A DNA stretch of 15,423 nucleotides. Origin: Clostridiales bacterium (GTDB taxonomy: Bacteria > Bacillota > Clostridia > UBA8921). A program made the translations under genes and the position numbers. Shown in pieces: positions 6,754 to 14,149 of the stretch (positions are counted from its first letter, which is position 1; the number at the start of each line of letters is the position of its first letter). The notes below the pieces were generated by a model. It was not told where the DNA came from, did no database searches, and worked only from the letters and a program-made list of their open reading frames with translations. The DNA is taken from the NCBI GenBank assembly GCA_003535395.1, contig DOHE01000108.1, forward strand, positions 1-15,423, written 5' to 3'.

Positions 6754-8498
6754 AAAGACAGTATCCCCCCGGATCGGCAAAACTGCATGTCATGGAGGTT
6801 TTTATAGATCCCTCCCTGTTCCAGCAGTTCATTGTGTCTTCCCGTCTCCCGGATCCGCCCCTTGTGTATGACGATGATCTGGTCCGCTTCCCGGATGGTG
6901 GAAAGCCGGTGAGCGATGACCAGGGTCGTTCTCCCCCGGGAGGCTGCCTTCAGTGAATTCTGGATGATGCATTCCGTTTCGGTATCGATGGTGGCGGTCG
7001 CCTCGTCAAGCACCAGAATGGACGGATCGAAAGCCAAAGCCCGGGCGAAGGAAAGCAGCTGGCGTTCCCCGGCGGAAAGAGTGCAGCCCCGTTCCTTGAC
7101 TTCTTCGTCATACCCGTCGGGCAGGGCCCGGATGAATTCATCCGCATTGACCAGGGAGGCAGCTTCCTGAACGGTCTCCAGGGAGATATCCTCCTCGTTG
7201 AGCCGAATATTGGACTTGATGTCTCCGGCAAACAAAAACACCTCCTGCATCACTACCGCGATGCGCCGCCGAAGGTCCCTGAGCCGGAAAGTCCGGATAT
7301 CCACCCCGTCCAGCAGGATCTGTCCCTTCTGGATTTCGTAATACCGGGAAATCAAATTGATAATAGTGGATTTTCCGGATCCGGTAGCTCCCACCAGCGC
7401 CACCGTCTGCCCTGGTTCGACACGGAAACTCACGTCTCTGAGTACCCAGTCCTTGTCCTTGTAAGCAAACCACACATGCCGGAACTCAATGGCACCCCGG
7501 GTGGCAGGCAGAGGTTCCCCCCGGTCCAGGTCCTCTTTGCCCTCCTGTACATCCAGAAGTTCAAAGATTCGTTCTGCAGACACGCTCCCGGATAATATCA
7601 CATTATACTTGTCTGCCAAATCGCTGATGGGGGCAAAGAATTTCTTCACATAGGTGACAAATGCAAAAACAACTCCGATTTCCAGCACTCCATTAAATAC
7701 GCTGCCGATGCAGGCCCAGACCAGGATGGACACCGCCAGGTTGTTGACCAGTTCTGTCCCGGGCTTGAAAAGAGCCATCAGGATGACCTCCATCCGCCCG
7801 GCCCGGTTGTATTCGCTGTTCAATTCAGTAAATTCCTTGAACTTTGCTTTTTGCAGATTGAAGATCTGCACGATCTTCATCCCGGAAAAGTTTTCTGCAA
7901 GAAATCCGTTGATGGATGCGATCAGGGAGCGCACCCACTTATAGTTCTTCCGGGCCCGCTGGTTATAGAACCAGGTGACCAACGCCAGAACAGGCACCAC
8001 ACTCAGACTGATAAGTGCCAGCCGGGTGCTTAAGCTGAACATCACGTACAGGATCCCCAGGATGAGGAAGACATCCTTGAACAAGTTGATGAGCACTCCG
8101 GAGAACATCTCGCTCAAAGCTTCGATGTCATTGGATACCCGGGTCAGGATCCGGCCGGACGAATTCTGGTCAAAAAAGCCCATGGGCAGGTTCTGGATAT
8201 GGCCGAAGAGTTCCATGCGGATCCGGTGCATGATCCCTTGCCCCATCCGGTTGAGCAGAAAAGTCTGGGCATAGGACAGTATCCCGGAAAGCATCACCAC
8301 ACCAAAATAACTCAGGCTCATAAGACCCATATGAAAGTCCGGTTTTTGGCCCACGATATAGTCATCGATGACCATTTTGACGATATACGGATTAATGAGT
8401 TCTGCCCCGATCGCGATGAGCACCAGCACCATGCAGAGAAACAGCATCCCCAGGTGTGGTTTGAAATACCGGAGGAGTCTTATGTATTTGCCTTTCAT
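6708..8498 (-). CDS. Heterodimeric ABC exporter half, BmrD/YheH-like (catalytic Walker B)
   Basis: A half-transporter of 596 residues: a six-helix exporter membrane domain (about 1-310) followed by an ATPase domain. The nucleotide-binding motifs are Walker A GATGSGKST (370-378), the Q-loop in VVMQEVFLF, a degenerate signature LSAGE (474-478) in place of LSGGQ, Walker B ILVLDEATATID with catalytic E499, and H530. The intact glutamate with a degenerate signature is the pattern of the BmrD/LmrD/TM288 partner, which pairs with a half that has the reverse defects; that half is encoded immediately upstream. Such pairs export drugs or other amphipathic compounds or lipids; the substrate here is unknown. 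ATG at 8498 overlaps the upstream stop (ATGA). The family part ends near residue 573; the last ~20 residues (ending EGSALDSFS) are unusual and include the part that overlaps the end of the convergent GT8 gene. Confidence 0.93.
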   Translation of the reverse strand: MKGKYIRLLRYFKPHLGMLFLCMVLVLIAIGAELINPYIVKMVIDDYIVGQKPDFHMGLMSLSYFGVVMLSGILSYAQTFLLNRMGQGIMHRIRMELFGHIQNLPMGFFDQNSSGRILTRVSNDIEALSEMFSGVLINLFKDVFLILGILYVMFSLSTRLALISLSVVPVLALVTWFYNQRARKNYKWVRSLIASINGFLAENFSGMKIVQIFNLQKAKFKEFTELNSEYNRAGRMEVILMALFKPGTELVNNLAVSILVWACIGSVFNGVLEIGVVFAFVTYVKKFFAPISDLADKYNVILSGSVSAERIFELLDVQEGKEDLDRGEPLPATRGAIEFRHVWFAYKDKDWVLRDVSFRVEPGQTVALVGATGSGKSTIINLISRYYEIQKGQILLDGVDIRTFRLRDLRRRIAVVMQEVFLFAGDIKSNIRLNEEDISLETVQEAASLVNADEFIRALPDGYDEEVKERGCTLSAGERQLLSFARALAFDPSILVLDEATATIDTETECIIQNSLKAASRGRTTLVIAHRLSTIREADQIIVIHKGRIRETGRHNELLEQGGIYKNLHDMQFCRSGGILSFQGVCGEGSALDSFS

Positions 8499-10279
8499 AC
8501 AGGTTCTTCCCTCTCTTCCCTCTCTTCCCTCTCTTCCCGGTATACTTCACTTTCCTGCGTCTGAGACATATACAGCCGGTAATATTTACCTCCTGCCGCC
8601 ATGAGCTCGTCATGGCTTCCCTGCTCCAGGAGCCGGCCTTTGTCCAGCACCAGAATCCGGTCCGCATTCTTTAAAGTGGAAATCCGGTGAGCAATGAGGA
8701 TCCCGGTCCGGTCCCTCAGGATTTCCCGGATGCTGCCCAGGATCTGCTCCTCGGTGCGGGTATCCACCGCGGACAGGCTGTCGTCTAAAACCAGCAGCCT
8801 CGGATCCCGGATAATAGCCCTGGCAATGGAGATCCGCTGTCTCTGCCCTCCGGACAGCATGATCCCCCGCTCCCCGATGACAGTTTCATACTGCTCCGGG
8901 AATTCCGCTATATTGCCGTGCACTTCCGCCCTTCGCGCCGCTTCTTCAATGTCTTCATCGCTGAAGGCATCGTCGAAGGCACGGATATTATCCTTGATCG
9001 TTGTGGAAAACAGAAAATTGTCCTGGGGCACAAAACCGATCAGCTCCCGAAGCTCCTTTGCCGGGATGTCGTTGATGTCGATTCCATCGATCAGGATCCT
9101 GCCCCGCTCCACATTATATAGCCGAAGCAGCAGGCTCACCAGGGTGCTTTTGCCACTGCCCGTATCCCCGGTGATCCCCAGGGTCTGTCCGGCCTTCAGT
9201 TCAAAACTGATCCCGGATAATGCCTCCCGGCTGCTCCCCGGGTAGCTGAAACTCAAATCCCGGACGGCAATTCCCTGGTCAATCCGCGGAGTTCCTCCTG
9301 CATGTTCCGGATCACGGATGTCATTCCCTGTAAGAAAAATCTCATCCAGCCGCCGAATGGATGCCATGGCCTTTTGCCAGGTCTCCACGATCTTTCCCAT
9401 ATGGTTCACAGGCGTCTGGAGCATTCCCAGGTAGGTATTGAATGCCAGATAATCCCCCAGGGTGATGCGCCCTCTGATCACATACCCGGCGCCAAGGATC
9501 ATGGATACAGCAAAACTGGCTCCGAAGCACAGGCTGACAATGGGTGAAAGGACCGCTGACAGGCGAACATAGTTCATCTGGGCTGCCGACCGCTCCAGGC
9601 TGGCTTCTTTTAGCCGGGCCGTTTCCTTTTCTTCCTGGACAAAGCCTTTCACGACCCGGATGCCGCTGATGTTTTCCTGCACCTTGTCGGAAATATTCGC
9701 AAAAGCCTCCTGCACCCGGGTAAACCGGGACCGGATGCGTGGCTTGATCCACACCACGGCGGTACCTGCCAGCAGGACCGGCACAATGGCCAGCAGGGTG
9801 AGTACCGGGTCTATGGTGCGGAACATGGTTCCAACCGCCAGAAGGTTGATCAGGATCCCGTCAATGAGGAACACGATCCCGAAGGAAAATGCAGATTTCA
9901 GTGCTCCCAGGTCATTGATGGCATAGGCCATCAGATCTCCTGTCTTGCGGTTATGGTAAAACCTGACCGGCAGGGTCTGAAGATGGGCAAACAGCCTGGA
10001 TCGCAAATAACAGTCCAAATCCCGGGCCTTGCCCTGGATGTAGGTCCGCCACACAAATTTCAACCCTGACATGAAAAGGGCCAGGGCAATCATCATAATG
10101 ACCTGCAGCACAACCCGTTCTACGGAAACATCCTGATCCCGAAGCATGTCCATGGCTCCGCCCAGGAGTTTGGGAAGAAGGATCTGCAGAATACAGGAAG
10201 CGATGAGGGCCAGGATGCCGATGGCATATTGTTTCCTGCTGCTGTGCAGAAATTCCCCCAAAATGAGTTTCAGGATCAT
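8495..10279 (-). CDS. Heterodimeric ABC exporter half, BmrC/YheI-like (degenerate Walker B)
   Basis: A 594-residue half-transporter with six membrane helices (first at about 18-38) and an ATPase domain. The motifs are Walker A GDTGSGKST (371-379), the Q-loop in GFVPQDNFLF, a canonical signature LSGGQRQR (475-482), Walker B LLVLDDSLSAVD with aspartate D500 where a catalytic glutamate would be, and H531. The canonical signature with Asp in Walker B is the mirror image of its partner, so the pair should have one working and one degenerate ATP site, as in BmrCD, LmrCD and TM287/288. The C-terminus carries four REE units from a 9-bp tandem repeat. The ATG at 10279 has only a weak ribosome binding site (AGGG, eight bases away) and overlaps the stop of a 12-codon upstream reading frame. 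The gene is preceded by a strong promoter with palindromes. Confidence 0.94.
   Translation of the reverse strand: MILKLILGEFLHSSRKQYAIGILALIASCILQILLPKLLGGAMDMLRDQDVSVERVVLQVIMMIALALFMSGLKFVWRTYIQGKARDLDCYLRSRLFAHLQTLPVRFYHNRKTGDLMAYAINDLGALKSAFSFGIVFLIDGILINLLAVGTMFRTIDPVLTLLAIVPVLLAGTAVVWIKPRIRSRFTRVQEAFANISDKVQENISGIRVVKGFVQEEKETARLKEASLERSAAQMNYVRLSAVLSPIVSLCFGASFAVSMILGAGYVIRGRITLGDYLAFNTYLGMLQTPVNHMGKIVETWQKAMASIRRLDEIFLTGNDIRDPEHAGGTPRIDQGIAVRDLSFSYPGSSREALSGISFELKAGQTLGITGDTGSGKSTLVSLLLRLYNVERGRILIDGIDINDIPAKELRELIGFVPQDNFLFSTTIKDNIRAFDDAFSDEDIEEAARRAEVHGNIAEFPEQYETVIGERGIMLSGGQRQRISIARAIIRDPRLLVLDDSLSAVDTRTEEQILGSIREILRDRTGILIAHRISTLKNADRILVLDKGRLLEQGSHDELMAAGGKYYRLYMSQTQESEVYREEREEREEREEPV
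8505..8538 (-). repeat. 9-bp tandem repeat ending the BmrC-like gene
   Basis: On the plus strand the unit TCTTCCCTC is repeated nearly four times (8505-8513, 8514-8522, 8523-8531, partial 8532-8538). It encodes four copies of Arg-Glu-Glu before the closing PV. On the minus strand it reads as repeated GGGAAGAGA, and the last copy supplies the purine-rich ribosome binding site of the next gene, whose ATG lies at 8498. Copy number changes would keep frame. Confidence 0.8.
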
Positions 10280-10314
10280 GCTGCATCCCTGCTGGAAATT
10301 GTTTTCTGTCTCAT
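10276..10314 (-). CDS. Possible 12-codon leader peptide before the exporter genes
   Basis: ATG at 10314 opens a frame encoding MRQKTISSRDAA whose TGA overlaps the ATG of the BmrC-like gene as ATGA. It lies in the predicted 75-nt leader, with GAGG about ten bases upstream of its start. The exporter start itself has a poor ribosome binding site, so translation could depend on ribosomes finishing this frame. The Bacillus subtilis bmrCD operon is known to have a translated leader (bmrB) that controls expression, but this peptide is shorter and no homology is claimed. A frame this short can occur by chance. Confidence 0.3.
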   Translation of the reverse strand: MRQKTISSRDAA

Positions 10315-10343
10315 CCTTATATGTACCTCAGGTTGCTTATGCG

Positions 10344-10366
10344 TATAACTTCTATTTGAAATTATA
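10344..10366. promoter_or_regulatory. Operator-like inverted repeat over the -10 box of the exporter promoter
   Basis: TATAACTTC (10344-10352) and GAAATTATA (10358-10366) are reverse complements at eight of nine positions around a 5-bp centre. The right arm contains the -10 box. A dimeric repressor bound here would block polymerase. Confidence 0.5.
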
Positions 10367-10390
10367 TGCTCCTGGCAAAGTGCTTGTCAA
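10361..10390 (-). promoter_or_regulatory. Sigma-70-type promoter of the ABC exporter operon
   Basis: Perfect TTGACA (10390-10385) and perfect TATAAT (10366-10361) with an 18-bp spacer. The start site would be near 10354, with a leader of about 75 nt. So strong a core promoter, covered by palindromes at both boxes, suggests control by repression. Confidence 0.75.
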
Positions 10391-10393
10391 GCA
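10381..10393. promoter_or_regulatory. Perfect 13-bp palindrome over the -35 box of the exporter promoter
   Basis: TGCTTGTCAAGCA is a perfect palindrome of two 6-bp arms around one base, with the -35 TTGACA (minus strand) at its centre. It is a candidate operator. Confidence 0.55.
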
Positions 10394-10444
10394 ACCTGTC
10401 GCGCTTAATCGCGCTTATGTGTCTTGCTTAACAACCTGTCCAGA

Positions 10445-11416
10445 TCAATCGAGGATCTTCTTCGGCGGCCGGCCCCGCCGCCTAGCTGCCGCCGGGGCTA
10501 CCGGTACTGGGGTTGCCGCTACCGCTGCCGGCGCCGGCACGACCGGCTCAATGACAATCTTCTTCGGCGGCCGCCCTCGCCGCCTAGCTGCCGCCGGGGT
10601 CGCCGGTACCGGGGTTGCTGCCGCCGCGGCCGGCGCCGGCATCGCTTTCCGGCCCGCTTCCGGCAGCCCTTTGCCCCGTTCGTCGGGCCCTGTATCCACA
10701 TCGATTCCAAACAAGCCGGACAGATCCTCTTCCTTTAACGATCTCCTGCTTTTCTTGTCAGATTTCCCCAGCCATGTTTCTGTTTTTTGCCCGATCGCAT
10801 GGGAGATCAGCTCTTCCACTTTTATATTCCTCAGAACAAAGAACAGGGTCGGATCATCATCCAGGCGTGCACCCACTCCATATAATGCCGCAGCGACATG
10901 TTTGCACATGGACGCCCAATCCGGACAGCTGCATTCAAAAGTAATTTCCTTCGGTGCCGGGAACAGCCCTGTTCCCAAGGCGGTAAACAGTTCTCCCATT
11001 GTCTTTGGAAACTTGCCTTCCATAAGTTCCTGCAGGGATTCGATCCTGCCTTCACATGCACTTGTTATTGATTTCCAATTATTAGACGACAGGGGTTTGA
11101 TCTGTATTTTCACACTGTACGGCTTGGAAGAACTTCCCTGAACCAGGGCATCCACCTGCCCGGGGGCAACTTTAAGATCCAGCACCATCCCGTTGCGAAC
11201 ATAGGAACGTCCACGATCTATCCGGTTTACATAATCCGCATATCTTTCCAGGTTGCTGATCCACGCTTCTCCCCACCATGTCCTGGCCAGTTTTCTTCCC
11301 TGGATGATTACTGGAGCGATACTTGGATCTTTCTTCTTCAATTTTGCCAGTGCAACCGCGGCTTTCGCCTTTTTTTCTGTCACGGTTTCGCGCCGTGGAT
11401 ACCAGTTGTAAAACAT
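10445..11416 (-). CDS. SWIM zinc-finger protein with two C-terminal AT-hooks (YwqB-like)
   Basis: A 323-residue protein, probably a partner of the Snf2 ATPase encoded just upstream. Residues 162-173 hold the SWIM zinc-binding pattern CxCx6CxH (C162, C164, C171, H173) in ECSCPDWASMCKH. The N-terminal part has the SWIM-protein features FYNWYPRRE and ARTWWGEAWISNLERYADY. The C-terminus is an Ala/Pro linker with two copies of RRRGRPPKK (278-286 and 312-320), each an AT-hook core (RGRP flanked by basic residues) expected to bind the AT-rich minor groove. A longer frame opens at a TTG (11464) overlapping the Snf2 stop, but ATG 11416 has an excellent AAAGGAG six bases upstream and is preferred. The tail is much richer in GC than the neighbouring genes and arose from a 102-bp duplication. 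Function is inferred from the Snf2/SWIM pairing seen in other Firmicutes (ywqA-ywqB). Confidence 0.88.
   Translation of the reverse strand: MFYNWYPRRETVTEKKAKAAVALAKLKKKDPSIAPVIIQGRKLARTWWGEAWISNLERYADYVNRIDRGRSYVRNGMVLDLKVAPGQVDALVQGSSSKPYSVKIQIKPLSSNNWKSITSACEGRIESLQELMEGKFPKTMGELFTALGTGLFPAPKEITFECSCPDWASMCKHVAAALYGVGARLDDDPTLFFVLRNIKVEELISHAIGQKTETWLGKSDKKSRRSLKEEDLSGLFGIDVDTGPDERGKGLPEAGRKAMPAPAAAAATPVPATPAAARRRGRPPKKIVIEPVVPAPAAVAATPVPVAPAAARRRGRPPKKILD
10455..10658 (-). repeat. Two-copy 102-bp tandem repeat encoding the AT-hook units
   Basis: Copies start at 10455 and 10557. By hand alignment, the first 85 bp or so agree at nearly nine positions in ten; the remainder diverges. Each copy encodes an Ala/Pro linker plus RRRGRPPKKI, with a period of 34 residues. 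Several differences are silent, so the protein repeat is under constraint or the duplication is fairly recent. Confidence 0.85.
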
Positions 11417-11422
11417 ACCCGG

Positions 11423-11429
11423 CTCCTTT
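11423..11429 (-). promoter_or_regulatory. Ribosome binding site that fixes the SWIM gene start
   Basis: AAAGGAG on the minus strand lies six bases before ATG 11416, inside the gap between the Snf2 stop and this start. It argues against the upstream TTG start at 11464. Confidence 0.8.
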
Positions 11430-11460
11430 CTGCTTCCAAACTCATATTTTCGCTGTCGTA

Positions 11461-14133
11461 TCAATCAGCAAGTTTGAAAAGCTCCATCAGCTGCTGATTG
11501 CTCATTTCCGTGATCCAGCTTTCCTGGGCATCCGGCAGAATGTCTCGGGAAAGCTGGATTTTGCCCTCAATGAGGTCGTCGATTTTCTCTTCGATCGTCC
11601 CTTTGGTTATAAATTTGTGTACCAATACATTTTTCTTCTGTCCGATACGAAACGCGCGGTCAGTGGCCTGGTTTTCGACTGACGGATTCCACCAGCGATC
11701 AAAATGGATGACATGATTGGCCGAAGTCAGATTCAATCCGACACCTCCTGCCTTCAGGGAAAGCACCAGGAAAGGCACATAATCCTGGCCCTGGAACCGG
11801 GCCACCAGGTCCTTTCTCTTTGTCACCGGGGTTCCTCCATGCAATATCAGTCCCGGATGACCAAAAATCCTTTCAAGAAACTCCTGAAGAGGTCCGGTGA
11901 TCTCCCTGAACTGGGTAAACAAAAGGACCCGTTCCCGCTTCTCCCGGATCACCTCGCAGATCTCCCTTAATCGGGCATACTTCCCGCTATCCTCTTCTGC
12001 ATAACCTCCCTGGCTCAGATAATGGTCCGGGTGATTGCAGATCTGTTTGAATTTTAGCAGCGAGGACAGGATCAATCCTTTTCGGGCCAGTCCCTCTCCT
12101 GAACTTTCAAGATTATTTTTCAACTCTTCCACAAGACTGCTGTATAAGGCGACCTGCTTCTTTGTCAGTGTGGAATATGTTTTCATTTCCACCTTTTCGG
12201 GCAGGTCTTGTATGACAGCTTTGTCTGTTTTAAGCCTCCGAAGGATAAAAGGGCTCACTGCCTTTTTCAATCGGGCGTATTCCTCGGGTTTTGCCTCAAG
12301 CTTTTTCGTAAATTGAGTAAACTCACTTCCTGTTCCCAGCAATCCTCGATTTAAAAAATCAAAAAGGGACCACAGGTCAGAAAGGCGGTTTTCAATGGGA
12401 GTTCCGGTCATGGCGATACGGCTTGCGGCTTTGAGCATTTTCACGGTCCTGGTCTGCCGGGTTCCGGGATTCTTGATTGCCTGCGCTTCATCCAGGATCA
12501 CCGTATCCCACTGGGTTTGCTTCAGCCATTCATATTTATGCAGCATCCCATACGTTGTGATGCAAACATCCTCCTGGAACTGGGCCGTGCCTGAAATCAA
12601 AGCGTCTTTTTTTTCTTCAGAGGGGTGAAGCACCCGGTATTTTAATGATGGAGCAAATCGTTCCAACTCACTCACCCAGTTCCCGATGAGAGAAGCGGGC
12701 ACCACCAGCAATGTCCGTTCCTGTTCCCGTTCCTGTTCCTGTTTCTGTTCCCGGATATAGTTTAGCAAAGCCAGGACCTGAATCGTTTTCCCAAGTCCCA
12801 TGTCATCTGCCAGACAGGCTCCAAGCCCCAGTGTTTTCATGTAGTAGAGCCAGGACAAGCCCTTTTCCTGATATTGCCGAAGTTGAGCCTTGAAGTCTCC
12901 GCCGCAGGTGACCGGCTGTAAATTTTCTGGATGGACCAGGTTGTTCAGAACAGACTGGAACCACTGTCCCTGGGTAATTTCAAGGTCGATTTCCTGCCCG
13001 GAAAGATGAAGGATTTTTTCCGCATTCAATTGAAAACGCATGGCTTCTACCAGGTCCATCCCGGAGCTTCCCAGCTGCTTGCGTGTCTTTTCAAAAGTCT
13101 CCAGTGCCAGTCTTAATTTCTCATGATCTACTTCCACCCATTTGCCTTTGATAAATGCAAGCCCTTCGGATTCCGCCAGCAGCGCCTCCAGTTCTGCCAC
13201 GGTAACAGGCTCCCCTCCCATGGAAAGCTGAGCTCTGAAGTCGATCAGCGCATCAAATCCCAGCCGGGATGGAGGCTGTGTGCCGATTTGGATAGAAATC
13301 CTCGGATTGCTGGTCTTTTTCTTCCACCAGTCCGGTATGCGGCAGAGGATCCCCGCTTCTTCATACAGCGGGATTTCTTTGAGAAAGGTGTAGGCCTCCC
13401 GGCTGTTAAATCCGATAGCATGGAATATTTCTCCCGAATCCACCAGGCCTGCTATGAAAGTACTTGCTTGTGCTGCCTTGTTCACTGTAGAAAGAAGTTC
13501 CAACAGCTTTTTGTGCTGTCCTTTGAATTCCACCAGCGCATTTTTCAAAGGCAGATGCTTTGTCTTTCCATTCTCTCCGGCACCCGCTGAATAAGTCGCC
13601 AAGAATGCAAAAGGAGCCTCCTCTTTCCTGCTTTCAACCAGATGAAAAAACACCCGGCCTACCGGATGCAGATGGGGGCTTCGTGATGTCAAATAATCTG
13701 CCGCCGTTCCCGGATATTCCTTGATCTCCTTTGAAAAAGCAAGCTCCAGATTTTTCCACACCTGCCTGATCCAATTTTGATCCAGCCACTCCAGTCCGTG
13801 CAGGTAAGGTGCACTTTGGAGCATCCGGTCTGCTTCTTCCGGATCAAGTTCGATCTTTGTATTCTCCCGGGTAAACTCCAATTCCGGGTTTTTTACAAGC
13901 GCTTTTACATAGTTGGAAGCAATCGTGTATAGATATCTTACCGATTCCGTCATAGGGATGCCCGCATCTGCAAAACCAAGATACAGCAGAGCCGGATATA
14001 TCCCTTCCTGGTAGAGGGTGTAGAATTTATACTGCAATTCTGATTGCCGGGAATCCCTCAGCGGTTTCGTATCACCGGGTTCCTGCCAGTCCAGGGCAAA
14101 CCCTTCCGGCAGAAGGATGGCTATAATGTCCAT
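11461..14133 (-). CDS. Snf2-family helicase-like ATPase (YwqA/RapA-like)
   Basis: A DNA translocase of superfamily 2. From ATG 14133 it has 890 residues. The N-terminal ~400 residues form the bacterial Snf2-associated region. The ATPase core follows: motif I LADDMGLGKTIQ (441-452), LLVVPASLIGNW, motif II VILDEAQAIKN (545-555), motif III AMTGTPIENRLSDLW (574-588), the second lobe with VLLFTQF and ILHGGTP, LKAGGVGLNLTSA (793-805), and motif VI NQATDRAFRIGQ (821-832). All catalytic elements are intact. A hexanucleotide repeat encodes an EQ/ER-rich insert (461-473) just after motif I. The frame can be read upstream to a TTG at 14229, but that lies inside the DUF134 gene; ATG 14133, 16 bases after its stop, is preferred even though its ribosome binding site is weak. 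Likely roles are remodelling protein-DNA complexes or transcription/repair support. Confidence 0.93.
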   Translation of the reverse strand: MDIIAILLPEGFALDWQEPGDTKPLRDSRQSELQYKFYTLYQEGIYPALLYLGFADAGIPMTESVRYLYTIASNYVKALVKNPELEFTRENTKIELDPEEADRMLQSAPYLHGLEWLDQNWIRQVWKNLELAFSKEIKEYPGTAADYLTSRSPHLHPVGRVFFHLVESRKEEAPFAFLATYSAGAGENGKTKHLPLKNALVEFKGQHKKLLELLSTVNKAAQASTFIAGLVDSGEIFHAIGFNSREAYTFLKEIPLYEEAGILCRIPDWWKKKTSNPRISIQIGTQPPSRLGFDALIDFRAQLSMGGEPVTVAELEALLAESEGLAFIKGKWVEVDHEKLRLALETFEKTRKQLGSSGMDLVEAMRFQLNAEKILHLSGQEIDLEITQGQWFQSVLNNLVHPENLQPVTCGGDFKAQLRQYQEKGLSWLYYMKTLGLGACLADDMGLGKTIQVLALLNYIREQKQEQEREQERTLLVVPASLIGNWVSELERFAPSLKYRVLHPSEEKKDALISGTAQFQEDVCITTYGMLHKYEWLKQTQWDTVILDEAQAIKNPGTRQTRTVKMLKAASRIAMTGTPIENRLSDLWSLFDFLNRGLLGTGSEFTQFTKKLEAKPEEYARLKKAVSPFILRRLKTDKAVIQDLPEKVEMKTYSTLTKKQVALYSSLVEELKNNLESSGEGLARKGLILSSLLKFKQICNHPDHYLSQGGYAEEDSGKYARLREICEVIREKRERVLLFTQFREITGPLQEFLERIFGHPGLILHGGTPVTKRKDLVARFQGQDYVPFLVLSLKAGGVGLNLTSANHVIHFDRWWNPSVENQATDRAFRIGQKKNVLVHKFITKGTIEEKIDDLIEGKIQLSRDILPDAQESWITEMSNQQLMELFKLAD
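12715..12750 (-). repeat. Hexanucleotide tandem repeat inside the Snf2 gene
   Basis: Six consecutive units of CYGTTY (plus strand) encode the alternating Glu-Gln/Glu-Arg stretch REQKQEQEREQER. It falls in the segment between motifs I and Ia, where a surface loop is expected. Unit changes preserve the frame. Confidence 0.8.
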
Positions 14134-14149
14134 TTCTTCTGGTTTTCTT

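Larger units (their letters stand above)
10329..10438. repeat. CAGGTTGCTT repeats flanking the exporter promoter
   Basis: Plus-strand CAGGTTGCTT (10329-10338) and its exact reverse complement AAGCAACCTG (10389-10398) flank the promoter. An 8-of-10 copy, TAACAACCTG, lies at 10429-10438. Starts are 60 and 40 bp apart, close to whole helical turns. CAACCTGTC is exactly repeated at 10392-10400 and 10432-10440, and TCGCGCTTA is exactly repeated at 10399-10407 and 10409-10417. These look like regulator binding sites, though no regulator gene is next to them. Confidence 0.6.

Noticed and set aside
10146..11141. 331-residue plus-strand open frame
   Set aside because: It runs antisense through the exporter start, its promoter region and the SWIM gene; the composition (Arg/Ala/Gly-rich, no recognisable domain) is that of a shadow of the GC-rich repeat.
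11461..14133. Snf2 gene as part of a DISARM-type defence island
   Set aside because: No methyltransferase, phospholipase D or other DISARM gene is nearby, and the SWIM partner points to the YwqA/YwqB-like pair.
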